Shown: piece after piece, positions 1-7,414 of the stretch
Numbering within the stretch: the first letter of the stretch is position 1
Layout of the letters: every line of letters begins with the position of its first letter
Source of the DNA: CAZFGK01 sp964518635
GTDB lineage: Bacteria > Zixibacteria > MSB-5A5 > GN15 > FEB-12
Assembly: GCA_964518635.1 (NCBI GenBank)
Contig: CAZFGK010000038.1
Coordinates: 1-19,706, forward strand
DNA length: 19,706 bases
Direction of reading: 5' to 3'
Made by a program: the position numbers and the translations under genes
The notes under the pieces: generated by a model
What the model was told of the DNA's origin: nothing
Databases searched by the model: none
The model's input: the letters and a program-made list of their open reading frames with translations, nothing else

Positions 1-350
1 AAAACTACGGCTGGAATGTCATGGAAGGACCGGACTGTTTCAATCCATCTCGTGGCTGCAATCAAAGCGGGCTGGAGCTACCGATTATCTCGTATCCTCA
101 TCCGATTGGCGCATCGGTCACCGGTGGCATGGTCTACACGGGGTCAGCGTGTCCATCACTCAAGGGGGGATATGTTTATGCCGACTTCATGACCGGGCGA
201 ATCTGGATTGCGTGGCTGGAAGATGGAAAAGCCGAAGTGCATGATCTGCTTGAAAGTGAAATGCAGATTTCATCGTTCGGAACTGATCAGCAGGGGGAAT
301 TGTATCTCTGTTCGTTCGACGGGTATATCTATCGAATCGCCGAGCGATAG
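1..350 (+). CDS. PQQ-dependent sugar dehydrogenase (glucose/sorbosone dehydrogenase family), C-terminal fragment
   Basis: The open frame enters from the left edge (codons in phase from base 3, reading NYGWNVMEG) and ends with TAG at 348-350, so only the last 116 or so residues are present. The visible segment has hallmarks of the C-terminal blades of the soluble PQQ glucose/sorbosone dehydrogenase beta-propeller: NYGWNxMEG followed by CFNP, an SVTGGMVYTG strand, a GGYVYADFMTGRIW strand, and a closing SSFGTDQQGELYLCS...IYRI blade. Family members are usually periplasmic or secreted and oxidise aldose sugars. The substrate cannot be read from this fragment, and the catalytic His/Arg and PQQ-contact residues lie outside the window. 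The internal ATG at base 21 is not the start, because homology continues upstream of it. The gene converges on the ABC-exporter operon with a 12-bp gap and has no terminator of its own there. Confidence 0.82.
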   Translation, partial: NYGWNVMEGPDCFNPSRGCNQSGLELPIISYPHPIGASVTGGMVYTGSACPSLKGGYVYADFMTGRIWIAWLEDGKAEVHDLLESEMQISSFGTDQQGELYLCSFDGYIYRIAER

Positions 351-362
351 ATTGCATTCACA

Positions 363-1103
363 CTAGCCGTTGTAGGCGCCGTCACTGTCGATCAGTCCAT
401 CTTTGATTCGAACGACACGCGGCGCATGTTTGGCCAGTTGCATGTCGTGGGTGATGATGATGATCGTCTTCCCCGCTTTCCAAAGCTCCTGAAACATCTC
501 CACAATCGCCGTTCCTGATTTAGTGTCAAGATTTCCAGTCGGTTCATCAGCAAGGATAACATCAGGATCATTGGCAAGGGCGCGCGCAATCGCAACTCGT
601 TGCATTTCTCCGCCGGACATCTCGGTCGGCTTGTTCTCCAGTTTATCAGCAAGCCCAACTCGAGTCAGCAGCGCAACAATTCGTTCATGGCGTTTCTTTG
701 CACTTGTTCGCGCAAACAAGAGCGGCACTTCGACATTTTCGTAGGCAGTCGCATACGGCAGCAGATTGAAGGCCTGAAAAACAAATCCGATCTTTTTGTT
801 ACGGACATCAGCAAGTTGGTTGTTGGAGAATTTGTTCACCAGTTGCCCGTCGAGTCGATACTCACCGGAACTTGGCACATCCAGACAGCCGATCAGATTC
901 ATGAGGGTCGATTTGCCGGAACCAGAGGGACCTACAATAGCGAGAAACTCCCCCTGCTTCACTTTCAATTCAACCCCTTTGAGGGCCTCGAATGTCACCT
1001 TGCCAGTGACATAGCTTTTCCGAACCCCTTCAATATCTATCACCAACCCATTCGGATGGTGTCCGTTTGATCTCGAACCGTTAGATGCATTCATCGAAAA
1101 CAT
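363..1103 (-). CDS. ABC transporter ATP-binding protein, MacB/LolD type
   Basis: This 246-residue protein is the nucleotide-binding subunit of the MacB-like exporter and the last gene of the four-gene operon. Visible motifs are Walker A GPSGSGKST (residues 58-66), Q-loop Q110 (FVFQAFNLLP), signature MSGGEMQR (162-169), Walker B VILADE (182-187) followed by PTGNLD, and the switch histidine in THD (H219). The FNLLP and ADEPTGNLD segments are typical of the MacB/LolD/FtsE subfamily, which powers mechanotransmission across the periplasm and does not pull substrate through the inner membrane. The signature has Glu where LSGGQ has Gln, a variant also found elsewhere in this subfamily. The first 20 residues are an Asn/Ser/His-rich extension before the conserved core. 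The ATG at 1103 has only a distant purine-rich stretch (GAGAGA about 11 nt upstream), so the exact start is uncertain. It begins 30 bp after the upstream permease ends. Confidence 0.93.
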   Translation of the reverse strand: MFSMNASNGSRSNGHHPNGLVIDIEGVRKSYVTGKVTFEALKGVELKVKQGEFLAIVGPSGSGKSTLMNLIGCLDVPSSGEYRLDGQLVNKFSNNQLADVRNKKIGFVFQAFNLLPYATAYENVEVPLLFARTSAKKRHERIVALLTRVGLADKLENKPTEMSGGEMQRVAIARALANDPDVILADEPTGNLDTKSGTAIVEMFQELWKAGKTIIIITHDMQLAKHAPRVVRIKDGLIDSDGAYNG

Positions 1104-1133
1104 GTCAATTGCATTCTCTCTTCACGTTTTTAC

Positions 1134-2387
1134 TTACTCGTAGCGCAAGGCCTGTACCGGAGAAATCGAAGCCGCTTTCAGGGCAGGGAAAAATCCGGCG
1201 ATAGTTCCCAGGGTGCCAAGGATGACGACGACGATCAGCCCGATTTCGACGGTGATGATCGGATTACCGAGAAACTCCATCGCGTCATTCTTGATATCAA
1301 GTGCGGTGAATCCTTTGATGAGTGCAAAGCTACAGACCATTCCCAACAACCCGCCACTGAAAGTGAGCAGCAGGGCTTCGAGAAAGAACTGCATCAAGAT
1401 GACCGATTTGCGCGCACCAACGGCCATCTTCACGCCGATCTCGCGTGTTCGCTCGCGAACGGAGACATACATGATATTTGCGACACCGACCGATGCGATC
1501 ACGAGAGTAAGCCCGCCGATGATCCCCAGAAAGATCTGCATCCCGCGCATCACACTGCTGAATTCTTTCTGTCCTTCGGCGACATCCCAGATCCAGAGTG
1601 CCTGCTCGTCGGTCGGGTCGAATTTGTGCACTCCGGCCATGACGATTTTCATCCGTTCTTTCACATAGTCGATATTATCAAGTGAGTTCGGTTCGACGAT
1701 CAGATTGTCCAGATAGGGATCACCAAAAATCGCGACAAAGGTCGTGAGTGGAATCGAAATCTTCTCTTCATCTGATCCAGAATAGCTGTTCGACTGTCGT
1801 TTGTGCTGCATGACTCCAATCACGGTGAACGGAATCGACTGAAGCAGCATCTCTTTGCCAACCGGATCGACATCGCCGAATAGTTCCTTTGCGATGCCGT
1901 CACCAAGAAAGACCACGCGACGTTTCAGTTCGACATCCTTGTCGTTGATCATTCGCCCACCGGATTGTGGATAGTGCACTCGTGCCTCTTCAAAAAATGA
2001 AGGAATCCCATTCACGTGTGACGTGCGCACCTGATCACCAAATTTTGTAGAGACTCCCCAGCGATGATACTCACCCCCGACATTCCTGATCTCGGGAATA
2101 TTCGCCCGAAGAATGTCGACATCCTCAGGTGTGAACATGATCTGACGCCCCTTCCCAAGTCCTTTGTACGGCTTGGTGGTTCCGCCCCCCCAAACAACCA
2201 GAATCCCCTCCCCCATTCCTTTTTGAGAACCAAGAAGACTTTGATACATCCCCTCACCGAAACCAAGCAGTAGCATGATGGAGATCGTCCCCCAACAGAG
2301 GGCAAAGACAGTGAGGATCAATCGATGGCGCTGGCGATGGGCATCTCGCAGAAACATCTTGACGAGAGGAGCGAATGATCTAAACAT
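1134..2387 (-). CDS. MacB-like ABC transporter permease (second of two paralogues)
   Basis: This 417-residue inner-membrane subunit has MacB-type topology: TM1 at about 23-45, a large periplasmic core (about 46-280), then three C-terminal helices at about 283-307, 330-356 and 378-402 forming the FtsX-like domain. Family signatures visible are PFTVIGVM in the periplasmic core, the cytoplasmic segment RERTREIGVKMAVGAR before TM3 (which contacts the ATPase), and the C-terminal PALKAASISPVQALRYE. It is clearly paralogous to the gene directly upstream, sharing the SYSG-D core segment, the FDPTD segment and the ERT(R/K)EIG(V/I)KMA(V/L)GAR loop. It starts 20 bp after that gene, with an AGGTGA ribosome-binding site 6 nt before ATG. 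In MacB itself the ATPase and permease are one polypeptide that homodimerises. Here they are separate genes with two permeases, so a heterodimeric pore is inferred. Confidence 0.92.
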   Translation of the reverse strand: MFRSFAPLVKMFLRDAHRQRHRLILTVFALCWGTISIMLLLGFGEGMYQSLLGSQKGMGEGILVVWGGGTTKPYKGLGKGRQIMFTPEDVDILRANIPEIRNVGGEYHRWGVSTKFGDQVRTSHVNGIPSFFEEARVHYPQSGGRMINDKDVELKRRVVFLGDGIAKELFGDVDPVGKEMLLQSIPFTVIGVMQHKRQSNSYSGSDEEKISIPLTTFVAIFGDPYLDNLIVEPNSLDNIDYVKERMKIVMAGVHKFDPTDEQALWIWDVAEGQKEFSSVMRGMQIFLGIIGGLTLVIASVGVANIMYVSVRERTREIGVKMAVGARKSVILMQFFLEALLLTFSGGLLGMVCSFALIKGFTALDIKNDAMEFLGNPIITVEIGLIVVVILGTLGTIAGFFPALKAASISPVQALRYE

Positions 2388-2407
2388 GAAATCTCACCTG
2401 CTCCATC

Positions 2408-3640
2408 TCAGAAGAGTTTCAGTGCCTGAACCGGTTGAAGTTTCGCCGCACGCCTGGCTGGAACCAATCCGGCAAGAAGTCCCACCAGACCGAGAAGCCC
2501 AACGAGCGGAAAAACAATCATTGGATCGATCATCGGCACACCTATGTCATCAAGTGGCAGGAACTTTGGAGCAAGAGATATGATGGTGCTGGCGAAGAGA
2601 AATCCCAGCAATCCACCGCAGGCCGTAATCATCAGTGTTTCTATCATGAATTGTGTGACGATATAGGAGCTGCGCGCCCCAAGTGCCATCTTGATACCAA
2701 TTTCTTTGGTTCGTTCTTCGAGCACCACCTGCATGATATTGCTGACACCGATCGCACCGGTGATCAGCGTCGCGATACCCATGACGACCAGAAACATCTC
2801 GAATGCAAACATGAAGTTCTTGAAAAAAACCATGTTCTCAGAAACATCCCAGAGACTAAAGACCTCTTTGTCGGTCGGATCGAATCGATACTTTCCACTC
2901 ATCAACTGAATGATCTCACTCTGGCACATCTTGACCGTCATCGTTGGCTTTGCCTGAACGACAAAATTATTCATCCGCTGTGCGCCGAACATCGACTGCC
3001 AGGTAGTAGCAGCGATAATTACTTTGTCCTGATCGCGCCCACTGTAAGAAGAATCCTGCTTCTTCTTTTTCATCACGCCAATGACGGTAAATGGCGTTCC
3101 GTTGATCTGAATCTGTTCACCAACCGCCGGTTTACCCGGAAAAAGCTCTCCGGCGAGTTTATCACCGATGAATGCGACCCGGCGACGATCATCCATGTCG
3201 GTCTGATTTAAGAACCGGCTTCCCGCATCCGGAATCAGATTGCGCATCTCGCCAAATTCTGGCCAGACCCCAATACACTGTTTGGTCAGAACATTCTTGC
3301 CAACTTTGACATTCGCATTCCAGCTCGAAAATTCTGGAGAGATTCGCTCCACCGTCTGGCACTGCTTTTTCAGATAGACAATATCAGCTTCCTGCAATCG
3401 AACTCGTCGACCCTTTGGAAGACCACGATATTCTTTCGAAGTCAGCCCCGGCCAGAAGATACCAATATTTTCGCCTAGCCCTTTGGAGGCCTGAATATTC
3501 TTTTCACGAATACCGTTGGAGAACGCAACGAGCAGGACTATCGAGCAGGTCCCCCAGAAAATGCCGAACATGGTCAGGGCGGCGCGAAGTTTCTGACGAC
3601 GAAGGTCGGTGAAGAATTGTTTGAGAAGTTGTCCGTGCAT
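2408..3640 (-). CDS. MacB-like ABC transporter permease (first of two paralogues)
   Basis: This 410-residue permease has the same layout as its downstream paralogue: an N-terminal cytoplasmic stretch, TM1 at about 20-42, a periplasmic MacB-type core containing TPFTVIGVM and SYSGRDQDK, and a three-helix FtsX-like C-terminal domain with the ATPase-coupling segment EERTKEIGIKMALGAR and the ending ARRAAKLQPVQALKLF. It probably pairs with the other permease and the ATPase to form an inner-membrane mechanotransmission complex. The upstream adaptor gene would link it to an outer-membrane channel. It starts 35 bp after the adaptor stop codon. The ATG at 3640 has only a weak purine-rich sequence ahead of it, so translation may depend partly on coupling. 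The exported substrate is unknown; macrolides, peptides, lipoproteins and toxins are all exported by relatives. Confidence 0.92.
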   Translation of the reverse strand: MHGQLLKQFFTDLRRQKLRAALTMFGIFWGTCSIVLLVAFSNGIREKNIQASKGLGENIGIFWPGLTSKEYRGLPKGRRVRLQEADIVYLKKQCQTVERISPEFSSWNANVKVGKNVLTKQCIGVWPEFGEMRNLIPDAGSRFLNQTDMDDRRRVAFIGDKLAGELFPGKPAVGEQIQINGTPFTVIGVMKKKKQDSSYSGRDQDKVIIAATTWQSMFGAQRMNNFVVQAKPTMTVKMCQSEIIQLMSGKYRFDPTDKEVFSLWDVSENMVFFKNFMFAFEMFLVVMGIATLITGAIGVSNIMQVVLEERTKEIGIKMALGARSSYIVTQFMIETLMITACGGLLGFLFASTIISLAPKFLPLDDIGVPMIDPMIVFPLVGLLGLVGLLAGLVPARRAAKLQPVQALKLF

Positions 3641-3675
3641 GTTGCTTTACTTTTTCTCTTTCAATCTCTCACACG

Positions 3676-4785
3676 CTAGTTGGTCTGACCGCTGATCTGC
3701 CGGGGAGGACGCTCAACTACCTTTTCACCCAATGCGACCCCTTCGGTGATTTCGATATTGAGTCCATCGGAGAGTCCGGTTTTCACGGTGCGATTTGCAA
3801 TCACACCGAGTGAATCCATGATTTCAACAGTCGAAAGCGTATCGGTGATGGTCACCAGACGTTCCGGCACGACAAAGACTGAGTCACGCTTGTTGATAAT
3901 AATCGTCGCATTCGCGGAGTAACCGGCGCGCAGAAACTTTCCACCGGTATTGGTGACATCGATTTCAAGTTCAAAGAGGGTCGAGCCTTGTTCGGTGTGA
4001 GCACGAGGCGAAATTTTGGTGACTATCCCTTCGACTTTGTTTTCAGGAAGAGCACCGATTTCAATTTCTGCCGGCATACTCAGCCCAATCTTGCCGACAT
4101 CAATTTCGTCGACATTACCCTTGAAAATGAGTTCATCCATCCGAGCGATGGTCATCAGTTCGGTGCCGGCCTGAAAAGTCGTGAGCGGCACCACCGGATC
4201 CCCCTGCTCGACAGCAATCGACAGGATGGTACCGGTTGCATTTGATCGGATGATGCTTTCGACTTTGATATTGGCAACTTCGGTGCGACCGGTTTCGATC
4301 AGGGAGAGACGTTCTTCAGCTGTTTTCAGGCGAAGCTTTGCTTCGTCGAAACGTTCTTTCGCAGTCTCATATTCCTGATTTGAAATCAACTGCTTTTCAT
4401 TGAGGGTAATTTTTCGGTCGAAATCTTTCTTGGCATTGTCGAAAGTGACCTGTGCAAGCTCGACACCACGTTTGGCATCGGCAAATTCAAGCGGTGTCGG
4501 ATCAGGGCCAATATCAAAAAGCGGGTCACCGATGCTGACGACATCCCCGACATTGACGTAGATCTTTTTTACCAGCCCGGAGATTTTGGACTTCACCTGC
4601 ACCTGACGGCGTGGTTCGATCTTTCCGATCGCCAATGCCTTGTCGACGATGGTACCGCGGGTGACATCAACGGTCTTTGGCCTTTTATCTTTATTGGCAG
4701 AATCAGCAGAACGAACCCAGAAAAAGACTACACCAGCGGCGACGACTACGACGATGGAGAGCGCGATGATGACGCGCTTGGACAT
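3676..4785 (-). CDS. Periplasmic adaptor (HlyD/RND-type membrane fusion protein, MacA-like)
   Basis: First gene of the exporter operon, 369 residues. A single N-terminal membrane anchor (about 4-24, Val/Ile/Ala-rich) precedes two half-lipoyl segments (about 62-92 with GDVVSIGDPLF, and about 176-205 with SNATGTILSIAVEQGDPV) that flank a charged helical hairpin (about 98-165). Beta-barrel and membrane-proximal domains follow. This order is diagnostic of MacA/HlyD adaptors, which bridge an inner-membrane transporter to a TolC-like channel. No lipobox cysteine is seen, so it is anchored by the helix. Start choice: an in-frame TTG at 4797 would add MEAL, but it overlaps the GGAGG ribosome-binding site that sits 5 nt before ATG 4785, so 4785 is preferred. 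No outer-membrane channel gene is present in the window. I could not identify a convincing promoter in the 193-bp gap upstream (4786-4978). Confidence 0.9.
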   Translation of the reverse strand: MSKRVIIALSIVVVVAAGVVFFWVRSADSANKDKRPKTVDVTRGTIVDKALAIGKIEPRRQVQVKSKISGLVKKIYVNVGDVVSIGDPLFDIGPDPTPLEFADAKRGVELAQVTFDNAKKDFDRKITLNEKQLISNQEYETAKERFDEAKLRLKTAEERLSLIETGRTEVANIKVESIIRSNATGTILSIAVEQGDPVVPLTTFQAGTELMTIARMDELIFKGNVDEIDVGKIGLSMPAEIEIGALPENKVEGIVTKISPRAHTEQGSTLFELEIDVTNTGGKFLRAGYSANATIIINKRDSVFVVPERLVTITDTLSTVEIMDSLGVIANRTVKTGLSDGLNIEITEGVALGEKVVERPPRQISGQTN

Positions 4786-4978
4786 GAGGGCCTCCAAAGG
4801 GCTAGGGGGACAGGGATAACTACACTTCCGCTTTGAGTAGTACGTCCGAGTTGTCAGATTGTTGCATCGGGTCTGACTCTAAGACTGACGGTGAGACACC
4901 CCGAAAATTTGGAGCAAGAAAATGCTGCTGACGAAATGACACACGCCAGCGGCACTGAAATTGCAAATCTCCACTTCG

Positions 4979-6802
4979 CTACTTAGTCAGAGCTACAAAC
5001 TCCGGTACCGAACCTAGGACTTCATCAATCGCCGACTGCCAGAAGGATTCATCCGAAAGGTCTGCTCCCAGATGCTTTTTGGCGACTGCCTCGGTCGTCA
5101 TGCTGCCGGTATCGGAGAGGAGGGCATCATAGCGGGACTCGAAACTCTTCCCCTCTTTCTTCGCGCGGGCATAGACTCCTTGTGCGAAGAGGAATCCAAC
5201 GACATAGGGGAAGTTGTAGAAGGGGGTGTCACTGATATAGAAATGGAGTTTCGAGCACCAGAAATAGGGGTGTCGACCCGACGGATCTAAGAGGGTTCCG
5301 TAGGCCTCTTCCTGAGCATTTGTCATCAGGGTACAGAGTTCGTCGGCAGTAAGAGTTCCCGCACGGCGGCGTTCGTAGAATGATCGTTCAAAGATATATC
5401 TCGCATGCAGATTGCAGAACATGACATGCGCCCCCTGCAGTTTCTGATCCAGCAAGAACAACCGCGCGCCCGGATCACAAGTTTCCGAAAGGGCGGCGTC
5501 ATTGACCAGCGTTTCGGCAAAGATTGAAGCAGTCTCGGCGAGAGTCATGGGATATTGCGTCGCCAGCCAGGGCATATCCTTCACTACCCAGCCGTGATAG
5601 GCATGCCCAAGTTCATGGGCGAGAGTGAGCAAGTTATCAAACGTATCGGCGTAGGTCATGAACACACGGGTCTCTTTGCGTGGACCAAAATTGGTGCAGT
5701 AAGCTCCCCCAGCTTTACCGGAGCGATCCTCCCCTTCTACCCAGCGTTTTGCAAGGGCGTGATTGGCGAAGTCGGCCATCCCTTTTGACATCGTCCCAAA
5801 CTGTCGGGCGATAAGATCACCTGCTTCCTGAAAACTGACTTTCGCAGAACCGGAACCAGCAGGTGCAAATTCATCCCACCAGGAGAACTTGTCGATACCG
5901 AGCATTCTCTTTTTCCCGTCGAGATAAGGAGCCAGACGATGCAGGTTCTTCTTGATCGTCCCCCACATCGCATCCACCGATGACTGTTCCATCTTTGCCA
6001 GAAAGAGTGACTCGGTCAGCGGTGATTCCCAGCCGCGTGCCTGATAGAGCGAAAGGCGGTAACCAGCCAGTGAATTGAGTGTCATCGCGGCAAGATCAGC
6101 CCGTGATTTCCAGCAGGTAGTCATTTTATCAAATGCCTGTTTCCGTGTGGCGCGATCATCAGAGCCCATCTTCGAGGCAAGCTGCCCGAGGGAGAGCTTC
6201 GTAGTCACTCCGTTCTCAACAAATTCGGCGGACAATTCTCCCGCCATTTTGTCGTAGAGCCGATTCCATGCGTGATAGCCATTCACACTCAGTGAGGCGG
6301 CGAGGATCTCCTTGTCCGTGCTCATTTTCATACGTGAGAAGCGACGACGTTCATTGAGCGTAAACTTCCCCATCACGAGTGAGGGCTGCTCCAGAAGTCT
6401 ATCCCAGCTTTTCTGATCCTGTTCTCGCACCAGCCCGTCATAGGCGGCGAGGATTTCTGTAAACTCACCATTGAGGGCGTCTCCATCGGAGACCAGCACA
6501 TGCCCGGGGGCATCCGCCACATTTTGGGAGATCAGACAATTCGAAAAGGACATGAAATATTCAAGCCGCTCACCAACTGATTGCAGCTTGAGAATACACT
6601 CTTCCCACTGCGGGATCGTAGCAGCCGAGAGTGAAGGCACTCCTGCGATCGACTGCTTCAGGGCTTTCAGATCAGCGCGCAATAGGTCACGATAGCTCTG
6701 GAGTTCTTTTGAGCCACTTCCACCGGGGAATGCAGAGTCGAGGTCCCAGCGAGGGGCTGCGGTGGATGCGGATGGTGGCATGGAGGGAGTTGCGGTGGTC
6801 AT
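4979..6802 (-). CDS. pepF: M3-family zinc metallopeptidase, oligoendopeptidase F
   Basis: This 607-residue protein has the length expected for PepF/M3B enzymes, which cleave short peptides (about 5-20 residues) in the cytoplasm. The zinc site is intact: HELGH at 396-400 (zinc ligands H396 and H400, catalytic E397) in the context LLTLAHELGHAYHG. The third ligand is probably E423 in the LAETASIFAE segment downstream. Other family features visible are the FDNLLTLAHE lead-in, and FYERRRAG and YAYGTL-like segments toward the C terminus. No signal peptide is present; the N terminus is short and Ser/Ala/Pro-rich (MTTATPSMPPSAS). The ATG at 6802 has AGAGG 5 nt upstream and is preferred over the second Met at residue 8. 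The gene is transcribed in the same direction as the ABC operon but is separated from it by 193 bp, so co-transcription is uncertain. It is divergent from the Smr gene. Confidence 0.95.
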   Translation of the reverse strand: MTTATPSMPPSASTAAPRWDLDSAFPGGSGSKELQSYRDLLRADLKALKQSIAGVPSLSAATIPQWEECILKLQSVGERLEYFMSFSNCLISQNVADAPGHVLVSDGDALNGEFTEILAAYDGLVREQDQKSWDRLLEQPSLVMGKFTLNERRRFSRMKMSTDKEILAASLSVNGYHAWNRLYDKMAGELSAEFVENGVTTKLSLGQLASKMGSDDRATRKQAFDKMTTCWKSRADLAAMTLNSLAGYRLSLYQARGWESPLTESLFLAKMEQSSVDAMWGTIKKNLHRLAPYLDGKKRMLGIDKFSWWDEFAPAGSGSAKVSFQEAGDLIARQFGTMSKGMADFANHALAKRWVEGEDRSGKAGGAYCTNFGPRKETRVFMTYADTFDNLLTLAHELGHAYHGWVVKDMPWLATQYPMTLAETASIFAETLVNDAALSETCDPGARLFLLDQKLQGAHVMFCNLHARYIFERSFYERRRAGTLTADELCTLMTNAQEEAYGTLLDPSGRHPYFWCSKLHFYISDTPFYNFPYVVGFLFAQGVYARAKKEGKSFESRYDALLSDTGSMTTEAVAKKHLGADLSDESFWQSAIDEVLGSVPEFVALTK

Positions 6803-6963
6803 GGATACCTCTGTATGTATCGATTTAACAATTTTTCGGCTGTGGGATAGTCATAGCATGAGCATGATAGCCAAGCGGGTACGGTGCGGCAAGAGTGGGC
6901 GCGGTGTCCTTTTCCAGCTCTCGCTCAAAGAACATGCTATCTTGGACTGAATGGAACAGTGTC

Positions 6964-7254
6964 ATGTCAGATGAAGAGACGAACGACTGGGTCGAAATGC
7001 CCATTGATGGAGTCCTTGATCTCCATCTCTTTCAGCCGCGAGAGATCAATGAGGTGGTCGAGGCGTATCTGGAGGCTTGTCTGGAGCGTCGGATCCGTCA
7101 CGTGCGAATCATCCATGGCAAGGGGATTGGTCAACAGCGAGAACAGGTGCATGCGTTGTTAAAGCTCCACCCTGCAGTCAATCACTACCGCCTTGATACC
7201 GGTGCAAGCTCCTGGGGAGCGACACTTGTTGATCTGAAACTACCTGGTGAATAA
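6964..7254 (+). CDS. Small Smr-domain protein
   Basis: About 96 residues, almost all of it one Smr (small MutS-related) domain. Visible hallmarks are the N-terminal LDLH element in DGVLDLHLFQPREINEVV, an amphipathic helix EAYLEACLERRIR, the strand plus glycine loop VRIIHGKGIG, and the closing SWGATLVDLKL. Smr domains bind or nick DNA or RNA: the HGKG motif is the nucleic-acid-contacting loop and the LDLH His is implicated in catalysis in active members. Stand-alone short forms of this kind are common, and their function is mostly undetermined. The frame stays open upstream to ATG 6895, but domain similarity begins just after MSDEETNDWVEM, which is a typical N terminus, so 6964 is chosen. Its ribosome-binding site is weak (GGAA). 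An extended -10-like TGCTATCTT lies at 6935-6943 without a recognisable -35. Confidence 0.85.
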   Translation: MSDEETNDWVEMPIDGVLDLHLFQPREINEVVEAYLEACLERRIRHVRIIHGKGIGQQREQVHALLKLHPAVNHYRLDTGASSWGATLVDLKLPGE

Positions 7255-7308
7255 ATGTAAGCATTGATAGGATTGAAGTCGTTCGATGGTACGCCTGAAC
7301 GCATTAGC

Positions 7309-7338
7309 AGAAACGACAGAATTTCTTCTGTCGTTTCT
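7309..7338. terminator. Perfect 13-bp hairpin between convergent genes, putative bidirectional terminator
   Basis: AGAAACGACAGAA (7309-7321) pairs exactly with TTCTGTCGTTTCT (7326-7338) around a TTTC loop. It lies 54 bp past the Smr stop codon and 76 bp past the stop codon of the giant gene on the other strand. The right arm is T-rich on the plus strand, and the left arm gives a T-rich 3' arm on the minus strand. There is no long run of T after the stem, so termination is inferred from its position and strength. Confidence 0.6.
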
Positions 7339-7375
7339 TATCGCAAATCGAGCCCAGCTTAATCGCGTATGCCGG

Positions 7376-7392
7376 AGAAGTCTGCGACTTCT
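7376..7392 (-). terminator. Second short hairpin downstream of the giant secreted-protein gene
   Basis: AGAAGTC (7376-7382) and GACTTCT (7386-7392) form a 7-bp stem with a TGC loop. It begins about 22 bp after the TAA of the giant gene on the minus strand. It is not followed by a T tract, so it may act as an mRNA 3'-end stabiliser or an accessory terminator. Confidence 0.3.
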
Positions 7393-7414
7393 TCCCGTAA
7401 CGCCTTTCGAATGA

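Noticed and set aside
600..1070. 156-codon open frame antisense to the ABC ATPase
   Set aside because: It overlaps all conserved ATPase motifs and has no family resemblance.
2435..3211. 258-codon open frame antisense to the first permease
   Set aside because: Composition is unlike a real protein (many His, Cys and Trp), and it lies entirely within a conserved permease gene on the other strand.
4786..4797. TTG start at 4797 for the adaptor protein
   Set aside because: It overlaps the GGAGG ribosome-binding site ideally placed for ATG 4785, and the extra residues MEAL precede a normal N terminus.
6895..6963. 23-residue N-terminal extension of the Smr protein
   Set aside because: The domain and its usual acidic leader begin at MSDEE; the extension has no recognisable character.
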